Positions 11,501 to 23,500 of a DNA stretch of 64,000 nt are shown here, piece by piece. Source of the DNA: Caenorhabditis elegans (lineage: Eukaryota > Nematoda > Chromadorea > Rhabditida > Rhabditidae); assembly GCF_000002985.6 (NCBI RefSeq), contig NC_003281.10, positions 62,001 through 126,000 of the forward strand. The letters are read 5' to 3'. The notes beneath the pieces are model-generated. The model saw nothing but the letters and a program-made list of their open reading frames with translations. It was not told the origin of the DNA and searched no databases. Every line of letters begins with the position of its first letter. Within the stretch, counting starts at the first letter, position 1. Made by a program: the position numbers and the translations under genes.

Positions 11501-14500
11501 TAAAATCGTCGAATTTTTCAATTTTTCGCCCTAAAAAAGCTCTCAGGCTCCAAATTTCGTGAAAAAACCGATTTTTCCAGCTAATCTCCTCTACCTTTCT
11601 CGTAGGAATTCGAATTCTTCGCGACGGGCTCCGCGGCAGCTCATGGCTTATTACAGGCATCGGATCGAGCTTCTGATAGAGCCGTTGCCGGTGCGGCGGG
11701 ATTTTTGCCGGAATTTCGTGTTGTTCGTGCTGATCATCGACCATTTCCACATCGACAAGATCCTCCTGCTCCTCCTCATCGTCGTGTTCCACAATTTCTG
11801 ATGGTCCTTCTGCTGTGGCTTCTGGATCCTCGTCGAGATGATGATGATGGTGGTGATGATGGTCCTGAAGCTCGCCGAGCTCCTCGGTTTGGTGGCTCAG
11901 GTGCTCGGGTTTCTGGAAATTTTGAGCATTTTTTGGGTTTTTTTTTCGGTTAAAATGGGGAAAATCCACATTTTTTGAATAAAAATTCGAAAAAATCAGT
12001 GAAAAATCGATATTTTCAGCTTTTTTCCCACCAAAACGCTGTTGTAGAGATTTTCTGCATGTTTGCGTAAAATCGTGTGTTTTAAGGCGGTGTTTGCGTA
12101 CTTTTGACGCTACAGTAACCGGAAATTTCGATTTTTCACTGATTTTTTAGGAATTTTAAAGCAAAAATATTGATTTTTCACCAAAAATTTCCACATTTTC
12201 AAAGAAAAAATCAATTTTTCGGATTATTAGGCGAAAATATCGCTTTTTCTCTATTTTTTTTTCAATTTTAATTCGAAAAAAACAATTTTTGATCAGTTTT
12301 TCTCGAAATTATCGATTTTTTTTTCAAATTTTCATCTGAAAAAATCAATTTTTCACTGATTATTCAGTTTACAAGCGGCGGTAAAATTGATTTTCGTTCA
12401 GTTTTTCATGAGATTTTCAGTTTTTTAGTCTAAAAATCTCGATTTTCCGTACTTTTGGCGATACAGTAACCCGAAATTTCGATTTCACACAATTTTTTGA
12501 TGGAAATATCGATTTTTCACTGATTTTTAGGAATTTTTATGCAAAAAATATCGATTTTTCACCGAAAATTTCAACATTTTTTAAAGAAAAAGTCGATTTT
12601 CACAATTTTGATCGGAAAAATATCGATTTTTCGAATTTTTACAAAAAACTGATTTAAAAAAATCAATTTTTGATCAGTTTTTCTCAAAAAATGCCAGTTT
12701 TTGGGTTTGAAATTAATTTTTTTCGAATTTTTCGAATTTTCAACTAAAAATATCGATTTTTCACGACATTTTCCTCATTTTCCATGAAAATTCGTTGAAA
12801 AAGAGCACCTGCTGCTCGTGTAAATGTTGCTGAAGCTCTTCCTCTTCCAACCGCATATTATGGTGCATTTTATGCTCCTCTTCCAGATCATAATGTCCAC
12901 CATATTCAGGATAATCTTCATAAGTCTCGTAGATCACTTCTTCGTCTGGAAGCTCCGAGCCTTGAAGCTCGCTGGCGCCGTCAATTTCGTGGCCGATGAT
13001 TTCCTCTTCCACGACAACCTCGTCCCCGTCGTCGTCGTACATTAGAATTTGCGGGTTTTTGAACGGATTTTCGTGCTGAAAAATTGGAAATTTGGGGGGT
13101 TTCAAGGGTATTTTTCATGGTTTTTGCACTGAAAATTGAAATTTTTCGTAAAATTTCCAAAATTTTCAGTCAAAAATCGGGTTTTTGGTGGTGTTTTCAG
13201 GCAAAAAAAGCTACAACTCGCGGGGGTTTCAGCCAAAATTTGTCGTTTTTGCCAAAAATATTGATTTTTGTGTATGTTTAAAGCAAATTTCAGCCACAAT
13301 TCTCACACTTTTTCGTGAATTTTCAGATTTTCCGACCAAAATTCGAAATTTTTTGAGGTTTTCACACACAAAAAGCTGAAAATCGCCGATTTTTTGACCG
13401 AAATTTGGAATTTTTGTGCACTTTTCTCAATTTTTAAAGGAATCTTCCAATTTTTCCGTTTTCAATCAATTTTAAGCTATTTTTGGTCAATTTTCGGCCA
13501 TCTTTTATAATTTGCAGCTAAAATCCCAATTTTCACAGTCAAAATTGCGAAAAAACTTAAAAATAGTTGAAAAAATCGTCTTCCCCTCCATTTTTTACCT
13601 TGGAAATCCAATTTTTAGGCGTTTTCTGCAACTTTGCGTAAGATTCGGTGTTCGCGTACTTCCAAAGCTACAGTACTCCTAGGAATTTCAAAATTGAGCG
13701 GAAAGCGCATACTAAAAGCCATTTAGAGCCAAATTTTGGGCTGAATTCGAATTTGATGAAAATTTGAGCTGAAATTCTATTTTTCAGAAAATTTTAAGCC
13801 AATTTCGATCATTTTTGTCCGTTTTTAGCCAATTTTCAGCCGTTTTCAACCGAATTTTCACCAATTTTCAGCTAAAATCCCAATTTTCACAGTCAAAATT
13901 GCGAAAAAACTTAAAAATAGTTCAAAAATCGTCTTCCCCTTCATTTTTTACCCCGGAAAACCCATTTTTTAAAGCTTTTCTGCAATTTTGCGTAAGATTC
14001 GGTGTTTGCGTACTTCCGAGGCTACAGTACTCCTAGGAATTTCAAAATTGAGCTGGAAACGCGTACTAAAAGCCATTTAGAGCAAAATTTTGCGGTGAAT
14101 TTGAATTTGACAAAAATTTGAGCTGAAATTCTATTTTTCAGAAAATTTTAAGCCAATTTCGATCATTTGTGTCCGTTTTTAGCCAATTTTCAGCCGTTTT
14201 CAACCGAATTTTCACCAATTTTCAGCTAAAATCTGCAATTTCCCAGTTAAATTTGCGAAAAAACTTAAAAATAGTTCAAAAATCGACTTCCCCTCCATTT
14301 TTTACTTTGGAAATCCAATTTTTAGACTTTTTCTGCAATTTTGCGTAAGATTCGGTGTTTGCGTACTTCTAAAGCTACAGTACTCCTAGGAATTTCAAAA
14401 TTGAGCGGGAAACGCGTACTAAAAGCCATTTAGAGCAAAATTTTGCGGTGAATATGAATTTGACAAAAATTTGAGCTGAAATTCTATTTTTCAGCTAATT

Positions 14501-17500
14501 TAAGTCAAATCTAAGCAATTTTACTCAATTTTTTAACGTTTTTCAGCCAATTTTCGGCCATTTTCAGCCAAAATTCTACTTTTCAGAAAATTTTAAGCCA
14601 ATTTCGGTCATTTTTGTCTGTTTTTAGCCAATTTTTGGCCGTTTTCAACCGATTTTCATCCAAAATTTCTACCTCAGCTTCCTCGCCCTCCTCATCCTCT
14701 ACCGTAGTATAGAAGAATTTATGCGGGGGGTCCAAGGGTCTCAAAGTGTAGGTTTGTGTATTGGTAATTGCATTAAAATCCTCAATTCGCTGACAAATAT
14801 GCGAAAACCATTGATCTACACGTGGCGCGTCGTGATCCATATTCGCCGGATTCAAATACCAATCCCTTAGAATTCTGAAAGATGCTCCGAGAGTCGGATG
14901 GGCGTGGCTTGTCAGTGTGGTCCGATGAAGGGGACCCCAACGCTTAAAATATTCCATGTCGGAGAGCTGAGCGTCGAAAAATTCGGCTAAACCATCGTAG
15001 CCGCACTCGAAAAACGCCTCGAAAAGTTCCACGATTGTGTAATAGAGTTGATGAGCATCTTCGACGCGGAGCATACGGCGGAGAGCTGAAAAATTGGAGA
15101 TTTTGGGTGAAAATTTGGAAAAAAATGGCTTAAAAATCGATTTTTACATGGGAAAATCTAAGAAGAAAATAGCTAAAAACCCCGAGATTTTCAATGAAAA
15201 ATTCAAAATTTTGGGTGAAAATCGATGAAAATGGCTCAAAAATCGAGATTTTTTGCTCAAAAACTGGAAAAAAGATTCAACCGGATTTTCCGAGCTTTTC
15301 TGCATTTTTACGTAAGATCGGGTGTCTTGGGTGGTGTTTGCGTACTTTTGGCGCTACAGGAACCCGAAATTTCAAATTTTGAGCTAGAAAGCCCAATTAA
15401 AAGCTGTGTAGAGCCAAATTTCGTGGAGAATTCGATTTTGATATTTGTTTTTTGGCAAATTTCGATTTTAAAAACCGAAAATTCAGAAAAATCTCAAAAT
15501 TCTATTTTTTTCTCATAAAATCGTAAAATTTCAGCGAATTTTGATTTTCCCGCCACTTTTTAGCCAGGAAACTCCGATTTTCCGGGCTTTTCTGCATTTT
15601 TGCGTAAGATTGGGTGTCTTGGGTGGTGTTTGCGTACTTTTGGCGCTACAGTTACCCGAAATTTCTATTTTTACCGATTTTTTTGGAATTTTTTTTTCAA
15701 ATTCAGATATAAATCAGAGTTTTTGGGAAGAAATTTTGAATAAAAAAATTTTTTTTTTTGAAATAATTTTTTTTGAATAAAAATTTGAAAATTAATCGGA
15801 AAATTGATTCTTTAATGAAATTTTCACTTTCAAAGACAATCTCCAGTTCAAAATTGCATATTTAGCAACATTTCAAATTTTCCGGGTTACTGTAGCGCCG
15901 AAAGTACGCAAACACCGAAACTCACACAAAATTGCACAGATTTTCTGAAATTCCAAAGCTTCAAACCGAAATTTGTTCAGAGATAATTTGAAAATCGGTT
16001 TCTCCACGAGATTTGGCTCTAGACGCAGTTTAGTTCGGTTTTCTAGCTCAAAATTGAGAAATTTCGGGTTACTGTAGCGCCAAAAGTACGCAAACACTGC
16101 ATGGACACCGAATCTCACGCAAAAATGCAGAAAAGCTGTAAAAACTGATTTTCAGGAGTAAAAAGTGATGGGAAACTCGATTTTCTTGGTTAAAAATCTC
16201 AAAATCTTATTTTTTAGTCGAAAAATGCCGGTTTTTCACTCAAAATTAAGATTTTCGAGCCGAAAACCCGTACCAGTAACGATACAAAACACGTCAAATT
16301 CGTTTTTGACTAGTTCCTCCGTTTTCGCAGCCCAATAATCCATCAGAGTCCATTCGGAGATGAGAATCGTCACTTCCGACTCGGGATTATCCAAATCTGT
16401 GGGCCATAGGTCTTGGATAAGTTCCACCCAGAGTTGTGACGGGTCCACCATAAAAATTGTCGGCGGTCGAGGTTCTCTGAAAATGTTTTTGTTGAAAAAT
16501 TCGATTTTTCAGCAAATTTTGTTGAAAAACAGCCTGAAAACATGATTTTTTCGTACAAAAATGGTCCGATTTGTCACGTGTAGAGTGAAATTTCAGGATT
16601 TTTGGGTATGCTAAATAATTAGCAGACCAAAGTTGGGTCTGCTAAATAATTAGCAGACAAACGTTGGGTCTGCTAAATAATTAGCAGATTATATTTGGGT
16701 CTGCTAAATAATTAGCAGACCAACGTTGGGTCTGCTAAATAATTAGCAGACTATTTTTGGGTATGCTAAATATTTAGCAGACCAAAGTTTGGTCTGTTAA
16801 ATAATTAGCAGACCAACGTTGGGTCTGCTAAATATTTAGCAGACCATAGTTGGGTATGCTAAATAATTAGCAGACCAAAGTTGGGTCTGCTAAATAATTA
16901 GCAGACCAAAGTTGGGTATGCTAAATAATTAGCAGACCATTTTTGGGTATGCTAAATAATTAGCAGACCAAAGTTGGGTCTGCTAAATAATTAGCAGACC
17001 AAAGTTGGGTCTGCTAAATAATTAGCAGACCAAAGTTGGGTCTGCTAAATAATTAGCAGACAAACGTTGGGTCTGCTAAATAATTAGCAGATTATATTTG
17101 GGTCTGCTAAATAATTAGCAGACCAACGTTGGGTCTGCTAAATAATTAGCAGACTATTTTTGGGTATGCTAAATATTTAGCAGACCAAAGTTTGGTCTGT
17201 TAAATAATTAGCAGACCAACGTTGGGTCTGCTAAATATTTAGCAGACCATAGTTGGGTATGCTAAATAATTAGCAGACCAAAGTTGGGTCTGCTAAATAA
17301 TTAGCAGACCAAAGTTGGGTATGCTAAATAATTAGCAGACCATTTTGGGTATGCTAAATAATTAGCAGACCAAAGTTGGGTCTGCTAAATAATTAGCAGA
17401 CCAAAGTTGGGTCTGCTAAATAATTAGCAGACCAAAGTTGGGTCTGCTAAATAATTAGCAGACCAAAGTTGGGACTGCTAAATATTTAGCAGACCAAAGT

Positions 17501-20500
17501 TGGGTCTGCTAAATAATTAGCAGATTATATTTGGGTATGCTAAATAATTAGCAGACCAAAGTTGGGTCTGCTAAATAATTAGCAGACCAAAGTTGGGACT
17601 GCTAAATATTCAGCAGACCAACGTTGGGTCTGCTAAATAATTAGCAGATCATATTTGGGTATGCTAAATAATTAACTGACCACAGTTGGGTCTGCTAAAT
17701 AATTAGCAGACCATTTTTGGGTATGCTAAATAATTAGCAGACCAAAGTTGGGTCTGCTAAATATTTAGCAGACCATTTTTGTGTCTGCTAAATATTTAGC
17801 AGACCATTTTTGGGTATGCTAAATAATTAGCAGACCAAAGTTGGGTCTGCTAAATAATTAGCAGACCATAGCTGGGTCTGCTAAATAAAAAATTGTCAAT
17901 TTTTCGGTATTTTCCCAAGATTTTGTCTAGAAATTTCCAGATTTTCACTAAAAACAAGGCCTTACACAGCCTTCATTTGCCGCAAAATTGTGTGCGGAGC
18001 CCGTGAATTGTCCGTCGTCACGTAGATCATCGCACACTTTGGAATGTAATTCTCGTCGGTCACAATGACGCTGTACTGGAACAAATCCACTTCGCCAAAC
18101 TCCAGCGGGGACTGAAAATTTCAAGTTTTGGTGGTAATTTTAATCTGAAAATTTATCGAAATCTAAGCGAAATTTAGTCTTAAATAACTTTTAGATGGGC
18201 TCTCTCTAGCTTAATTGGAAAATTTCCGGATTACTGTAGCGCCAAAAGTACGCAAACACCGACTACAGTACCCAAATACATCAGATCTTACGTAAAATTG
18301 CAGAAACGCTCTGAAAATCGGGTTTCGGGGTAAAAAGTGACGGGGAATTCGAATTTTCAACTATTTTTTTAGTTATTTTAATCAAAAATATGCCGTTTTT
18401 TCACACTTTTGACACCAAAATCGAATTCCTCGTCATTTTTCCCCTCGAAACCGATTTTTAGAGCTTATCTGCATTTTTGCGTAAATTCAGGTGCATTGGG
18501 TGGTGTTTGCGTACTTTTGGGGATACAGTACCCCTTATTTTCAATTTTCGAGCTACAGAGCCCTGAAAACGGCTTTTCAGGGGCAAATTTCGCGGAAAAC
18601 TCAAATTTTCCCGTACCGAATCGATTGTAATTGTCCTTCCAGGCGCATATTTGCTCCACAACTTTTGCATCTCGTCGGACATGTAACCAAACGAAAATTG
18701 CTCCGGCGAATCGCCAAAATCGACGGAAAAATACGGATTTTGATAGGTTGAGGTGGAGGGAGCCTCGATGAATTCTCTGAGGGATTGGAATTGATTCGTG
18801 TGAAGGGGTTCCATCAGGATTACGGACCGCGGAGTGGTGTAATGATCCATTGTGAAGCCTTCGAATACTGAAAAATGGGGAAAATTTGGCTGGAAATCGT
18901 GAAAATTTGGCTTAAAATGTTGAAATTTTGGCTTAAAATGGTTCAAATTTGGCTTTAAATAGTGAAAATTTGGCTTAAAATGTTGAAAATTTGGCTTAAA
19001 ATGGTTCAAATTTGGCTTTAAATAGTGAAAAATCGGCTTGAAATGGTGAAATTTGGCTTGAAATGGTGAAAATTTGGCTTAAAATGTTGAAAATTTGGCT
19101 TAAAATGGTTCAAATTTGGCTTTAAATAGTGAAAAATCGGCTTTAAATAGTGAAAAATCGGCTTGAAATGGTGAAAATTTGGCTTGAAATGGTGAAAATT
19201 TGGCTTGAAATGGTGAAAATTTGGCTTTAAATAGTGAAAAATCGGCTTGAAATGTTGAAAATTTGGCTTAAAATGTTGAAAATTTGGCCAAAAATCATGA
19301 AAATTAGGCTAAAAACCAATTTTTTTTCCAATTTTTTACACAAAAATCGTCCAATTCCCAGTTTTTCACTAGATTTTTGGCTGAAATTCTTATTTTTCGG
19401 CAGTTTTTAGCTCTTTTCCAGTACCATTAAGCTTCTCGACAACGTCTAGAGCCATAAACTGAAAATCTCGTTGCTCTTTCCAGCTGAGCACTTCCGAATA
19501 TATTTGACGATCCATTGGAGCTGAAATTAGTGATTTTTAGGCTCGGAAGCTTGAATTTGGGCTTTTTTAGCTTAAAAACGGCTGAAAATGGCATTTTGCG
19601 AGTTTTTTAGGATTAAAAACCTCAAAAATAGGCGATTTTTGTCGATTTTTTAGCAAAAAAACCTTGGAAATAGGCGAATTTTGCCGATTTTTAGGCTAAA
19701 AAACCTTTAAAAATAGGCGATTTTTGCCGATTTTTTAGCAAAAAAACCTCGAAAATGTGCGATTTTTGCCGATTTTTAAGCTAAAAAACCTCAAAAACAT
19801 TGAAATTTCTACATGTCTGGGCTAAAAACCTCAAAAATGCCAAATTTTTTACCGAAAAAAGCCAAAAACCTACACATTCTGAGCAACGGAGTTCCGAAAC
19901 GATGGCCCGTGTGCTCCAGAGTGCCTTTCACGTGAATCGGGCCGTATTCCGAGTCCTCACGGACCTCCAAATGCACACAACAGTCATTTTTATTCCGAGT
20001 GAGCAGCTGTGGGTGTCGGCGTTTCAGAAAATTGTGCTTTTGGTAGATGTAGGCTCTGAAAATTCGAATTTTCGAGGATTTTTGGTGATTTGAAGCCATT
20101 TTTTCTGAAATTTTGGCACTTTTTACCCCAGAAACCCCATTTTTTAACGTTTTTGTGCAGTTTTGCGTAAGATCTGATGTTTTGGGGTACTGTAGACGGT
20201 GTTTGCGTACTTTTGGCGCTACCGTAACCAGGAAACTTTCAGATTTGAGTTACAAAAACGAATTAAACTCTTCCTAGAGCCAAATTTCGTGGGGAAACCG
20301 ATTTTCGAATTATTTCTGAACATTTTGTGTGAGATTCGGTGTTTGCGTACTTCTGGCGCTACAGTAACCCGGAAAATTTAAAATTTTTGTGCTTTTGGTA
20401 GATGTAGGCTCTGAAAAATCGATTTTTCTAGGATTTAAGGTGATTTTAGGCCATTTTTTCTGAAATTTTGGCACTTTTTACCCCAGAAACCCCATTTCCA

Positions 20501-23500
20501 ATGCTTTTTGTACAATTTTGCGTACGATCTGATGTTTTGGGGTACTGTAGTCGGTGTTTGCGTACTTTCGAAGCTACAGTAACCCGGAATGTTTCAAAGT
20601 TGAGCTACAAAAACGAATTAAACTTATTCTAGAGCCAAATTTCGTGGGGAAACCGATTTTCGAATTATTTCTGAATAAATTTTGCTTTTTGGAATTTCAG
20701 AAAATATGTTTTACATCGCCTTTTTAAGCTTCTGTGCGATTTTGCGTGAGATTCGGTGTTTGCGTACTTCTGGCTATACAGTAACCCGGAAAATTTGAAA
20801 TTTGTGTGCTTTTGGTCGATGTAGGCTCTGAAAATTCGAATTTTCGAGGATTTTAGGTGATTTTCTCCAAAAAAACCCAATTTTCAAAGCTTTTTCTGCA
20901 ATTTTGCGTAAGATCTGATGTATTGGGGTACTGTAGTCGGTGTTTGCGTACTTTCGAAGCTACAGTAACCCGGAATTTTTGTACATCGAGCTGGGGAGGC
21001 CAAATAAAAGCAATTTAGAGCTAAATTTTGCGCTGAAAGTCAATTTTCTCATTTTTGAGCCATTTTTCTCAAATTGTCAGCTTATTTCGGTTAATTTCCA
21101 CCGATTTCCTCGAATTTTGAGCCGTTTTCAGCCAAATTTCTACCTCGAATCCGTGGCGAGCTGCTCCCCACGTCCACCCACGCAATCGCAGTGTAGGACA
21201 TAGTTGTGAAGATCCTGCAGCTCAGGATCACTTCCAAATTCCGACCGTTCGAATGTGACACTGTAGACGCGTTCCATTTGTTGAAGCCAAGCCTGAAAAT
21301 TTGAGAATTTTGGGGTTTTTTAGGTGGAAAACTGAGAAAAATCTGAATTTTTTGGGGAAAAAATCGCAAAAATCGCCGATTTTCAACCTAAAAACCTCGA
21401 ATTTTCACATTTTTTGCCTAAAAACTCACCGAAAAATGGTGTTTATTGTCGAAACTTTGAGAAATCATAAGTGCCAAGCCGCCGTGAGTTATTGTGTGAT
21501 CAGCCAGCTGAGCGTACGTGTGGAAGGAGCTTTTGCAGTAGAAACACGACAAAACCGTCTGAAAAATTGGAATTTTGGACCATTTTAAGCCAATTTTGGA
21601 CCATTTTAAGCCAATTTTGGACCATTTTAAGCCAATTTTGGACCATTTTAAGCCAATTTTGGACCATTTTAAGCCAATTTTGGACCATTTTAAGCCAATT
21701 TTGGACCATTTTAAGCCAATTTTGGACCATTTTAAGCCAATTTTGGACCATTTTAAGCCAATTTTGGACCATTTTAAGCCAATTTTGGGCCATTTTAAGC
21801 CAATTTAGGACCATTTTAAGACAATTTAGGACCATTTTAAGACAATTTAGGACCATTTTAAGACAATTTAGATCATTTTAAGTCAATTTAGATCATTTTA
21901 AGTCAATTTAGATCATTTTAAGTCAATTTAGATCATTTTAAGTCAATTTAGATCATTTTAAGTCAATTTAGGACCATTTTAAGCCAATTTTGGATCATTT
22001 TAAGGCTATTTAGATCATTTTAAGGCTATTTAGATCATTTTAAGCCAATTTTGAACCATTTTAAGCCAATTTTGAACCATTTTAAGCCAATTTTGAACCA
22101 TTTTAAGCCAATTTTATTATTTTTCACGAATTTCAGTCGAATTTTCACGATTTTTTGCAATTTTTCAGCATTTTCATTCAAATTTCAGCCCGAAAAAGCC
22201 CGTACCATGACTCGATTATCATCGGGCCGCCACTCGGGATGAGCTTTTCGTAAATGTGTGCTTCTGGTCGACCGGGACCATCCCCGCCACTGACAAAGTG
22301 GAAAATGACAGTTGTATGTGCCATTTGAGTTGTATCCTGGAGCATTTCTCTTACGTTCAGCGTGCTCATTCGGGTGCACTTTTCGCATGTGTGAAGATCT
22401 GGAAATTTGGCGGTTTTTGGCTGAAAATTCAAGTTTTTCAGTAAAAATTCAGCTGGAACCATCTCAAAAACCATTTTTTTCACCTAAAAATGATGAAAAT
22501 CATCTTTTTTACACTAGAAAATAGTGGAAAAAAACGAAAAATTCAATGCCGACCAATCAGCGATGTGCAGGGGGCGTGGCCAACGTCGCTGATTGGTCGG
22601 AACGTTTTTGGCTCATTTTCAGCCAATTTTCGGGAATTTTGGTCCATTTTTCACCTTGAAGCCCGGAAATTTCCTCTCCAATTGCATCCTTTCACCTGAC
22701 AAGCGTATTGAGGCACATGCTCTTCCGGATTTACGTATTTTCCGTCTTTCGAGATTCTTTCCAGCAGGAATCTGTAAAAAATCGAGTTTTAAAGTGAAAA
22801 TTCGCAAAAAATTCGAAATTTTCGATTTTTTGACGGGACATTTGGTTAAAATTGCCATTTTCCTTCAATTTTCGACTAAAAATAGCAATTTTAGGTCATT
22901 TTTCACGATTTTAAGGTCGAATTTTGCCGAAAATCACGATTTTTCTAGTTAATCATAGATTTTTCCAGCACCTTGAAGGCATTTTCCATTCGGGGTGAAT
23001 CGCTTTCATATGATCCATACGAAGTGATCGATAGCCGCCTTTCCACAGACAATCCGGCATATAGCACTTATATTTTCCGTTGGCATCTCCAATGGTAAGT
23101 CTGTCCGGTAGACGATCGTTCGGGTACCGGCGGAATGCAGTTCGAGTCCGGTTTTGAACAAATTTCTGGAAAAACTGAAGGAATTAGCAGGTTTTTGAGG
23201 TGAAATTTGAGTTTTTCGCGGTTTTTTACGTATTTTTCGGGCTTTTCTGGGTTAAAATGTAATTACATAATTATTTAAATATTTTTAACAGATCATTTTT
23301 GGGTCTGCTAAATAATTAGCAGACCATTTTTGGGTCTGCTAAATAATTAGCAGACCATTTTTGGGTATGCTAAATAATTAGCAGACCATTTTTGGGTATG
23401 CTAAATAATTAGCAGACCATTTTTGGGTTTGCAAAATATTTAACAGACCAAAGTTGGGTATGCTAAATAATTAGCAGACCAAAGTTGGGTATGCTAAATA

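Larger units (their letters stand above)
8040..20975. repeat. dispersed intronic module, core TTTGCGTACTTTTG
   Basis: About 25-30 copies of a module of up to 200 bp occur in both orientations, mostly inside introns of one gene. A typical copy reads TTTTGCGTAAGAT, a GGTGTTTGCGTACTTTTG core, GCTACAGTAACCCG, then an AGCCAAATTTCGCGGG-like tail. Clear cores lie near 8060, 8355, 8960, 9280, 9590, 9850, 10645, 10950, 11255, 11410, 12095, 15335, 15635, 15905, 16085, 18245, 18505, 20200, 20345, 20560, 20765 and 20945, with outliers near 27880 and 28170. Some neighbours are inverted and could form long hairpins, for example 8810-8990. Confidence 0.85.

Noticed and set aside
16603-17888. CRISPR-like array of palindromic repeats with short spacers
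   Set aside because: The spacers are about 9 bases and repetitive, the genome is nematode, and the array lies within an intron; it is a minisatellite.
21471-21881. Long open frames on both strands (118-136 aa) with repeated motifs
   Set aside because: They are produced by a 21-bp tandem repeat whose unit length is a multiple of three; there is no gene-like composition.
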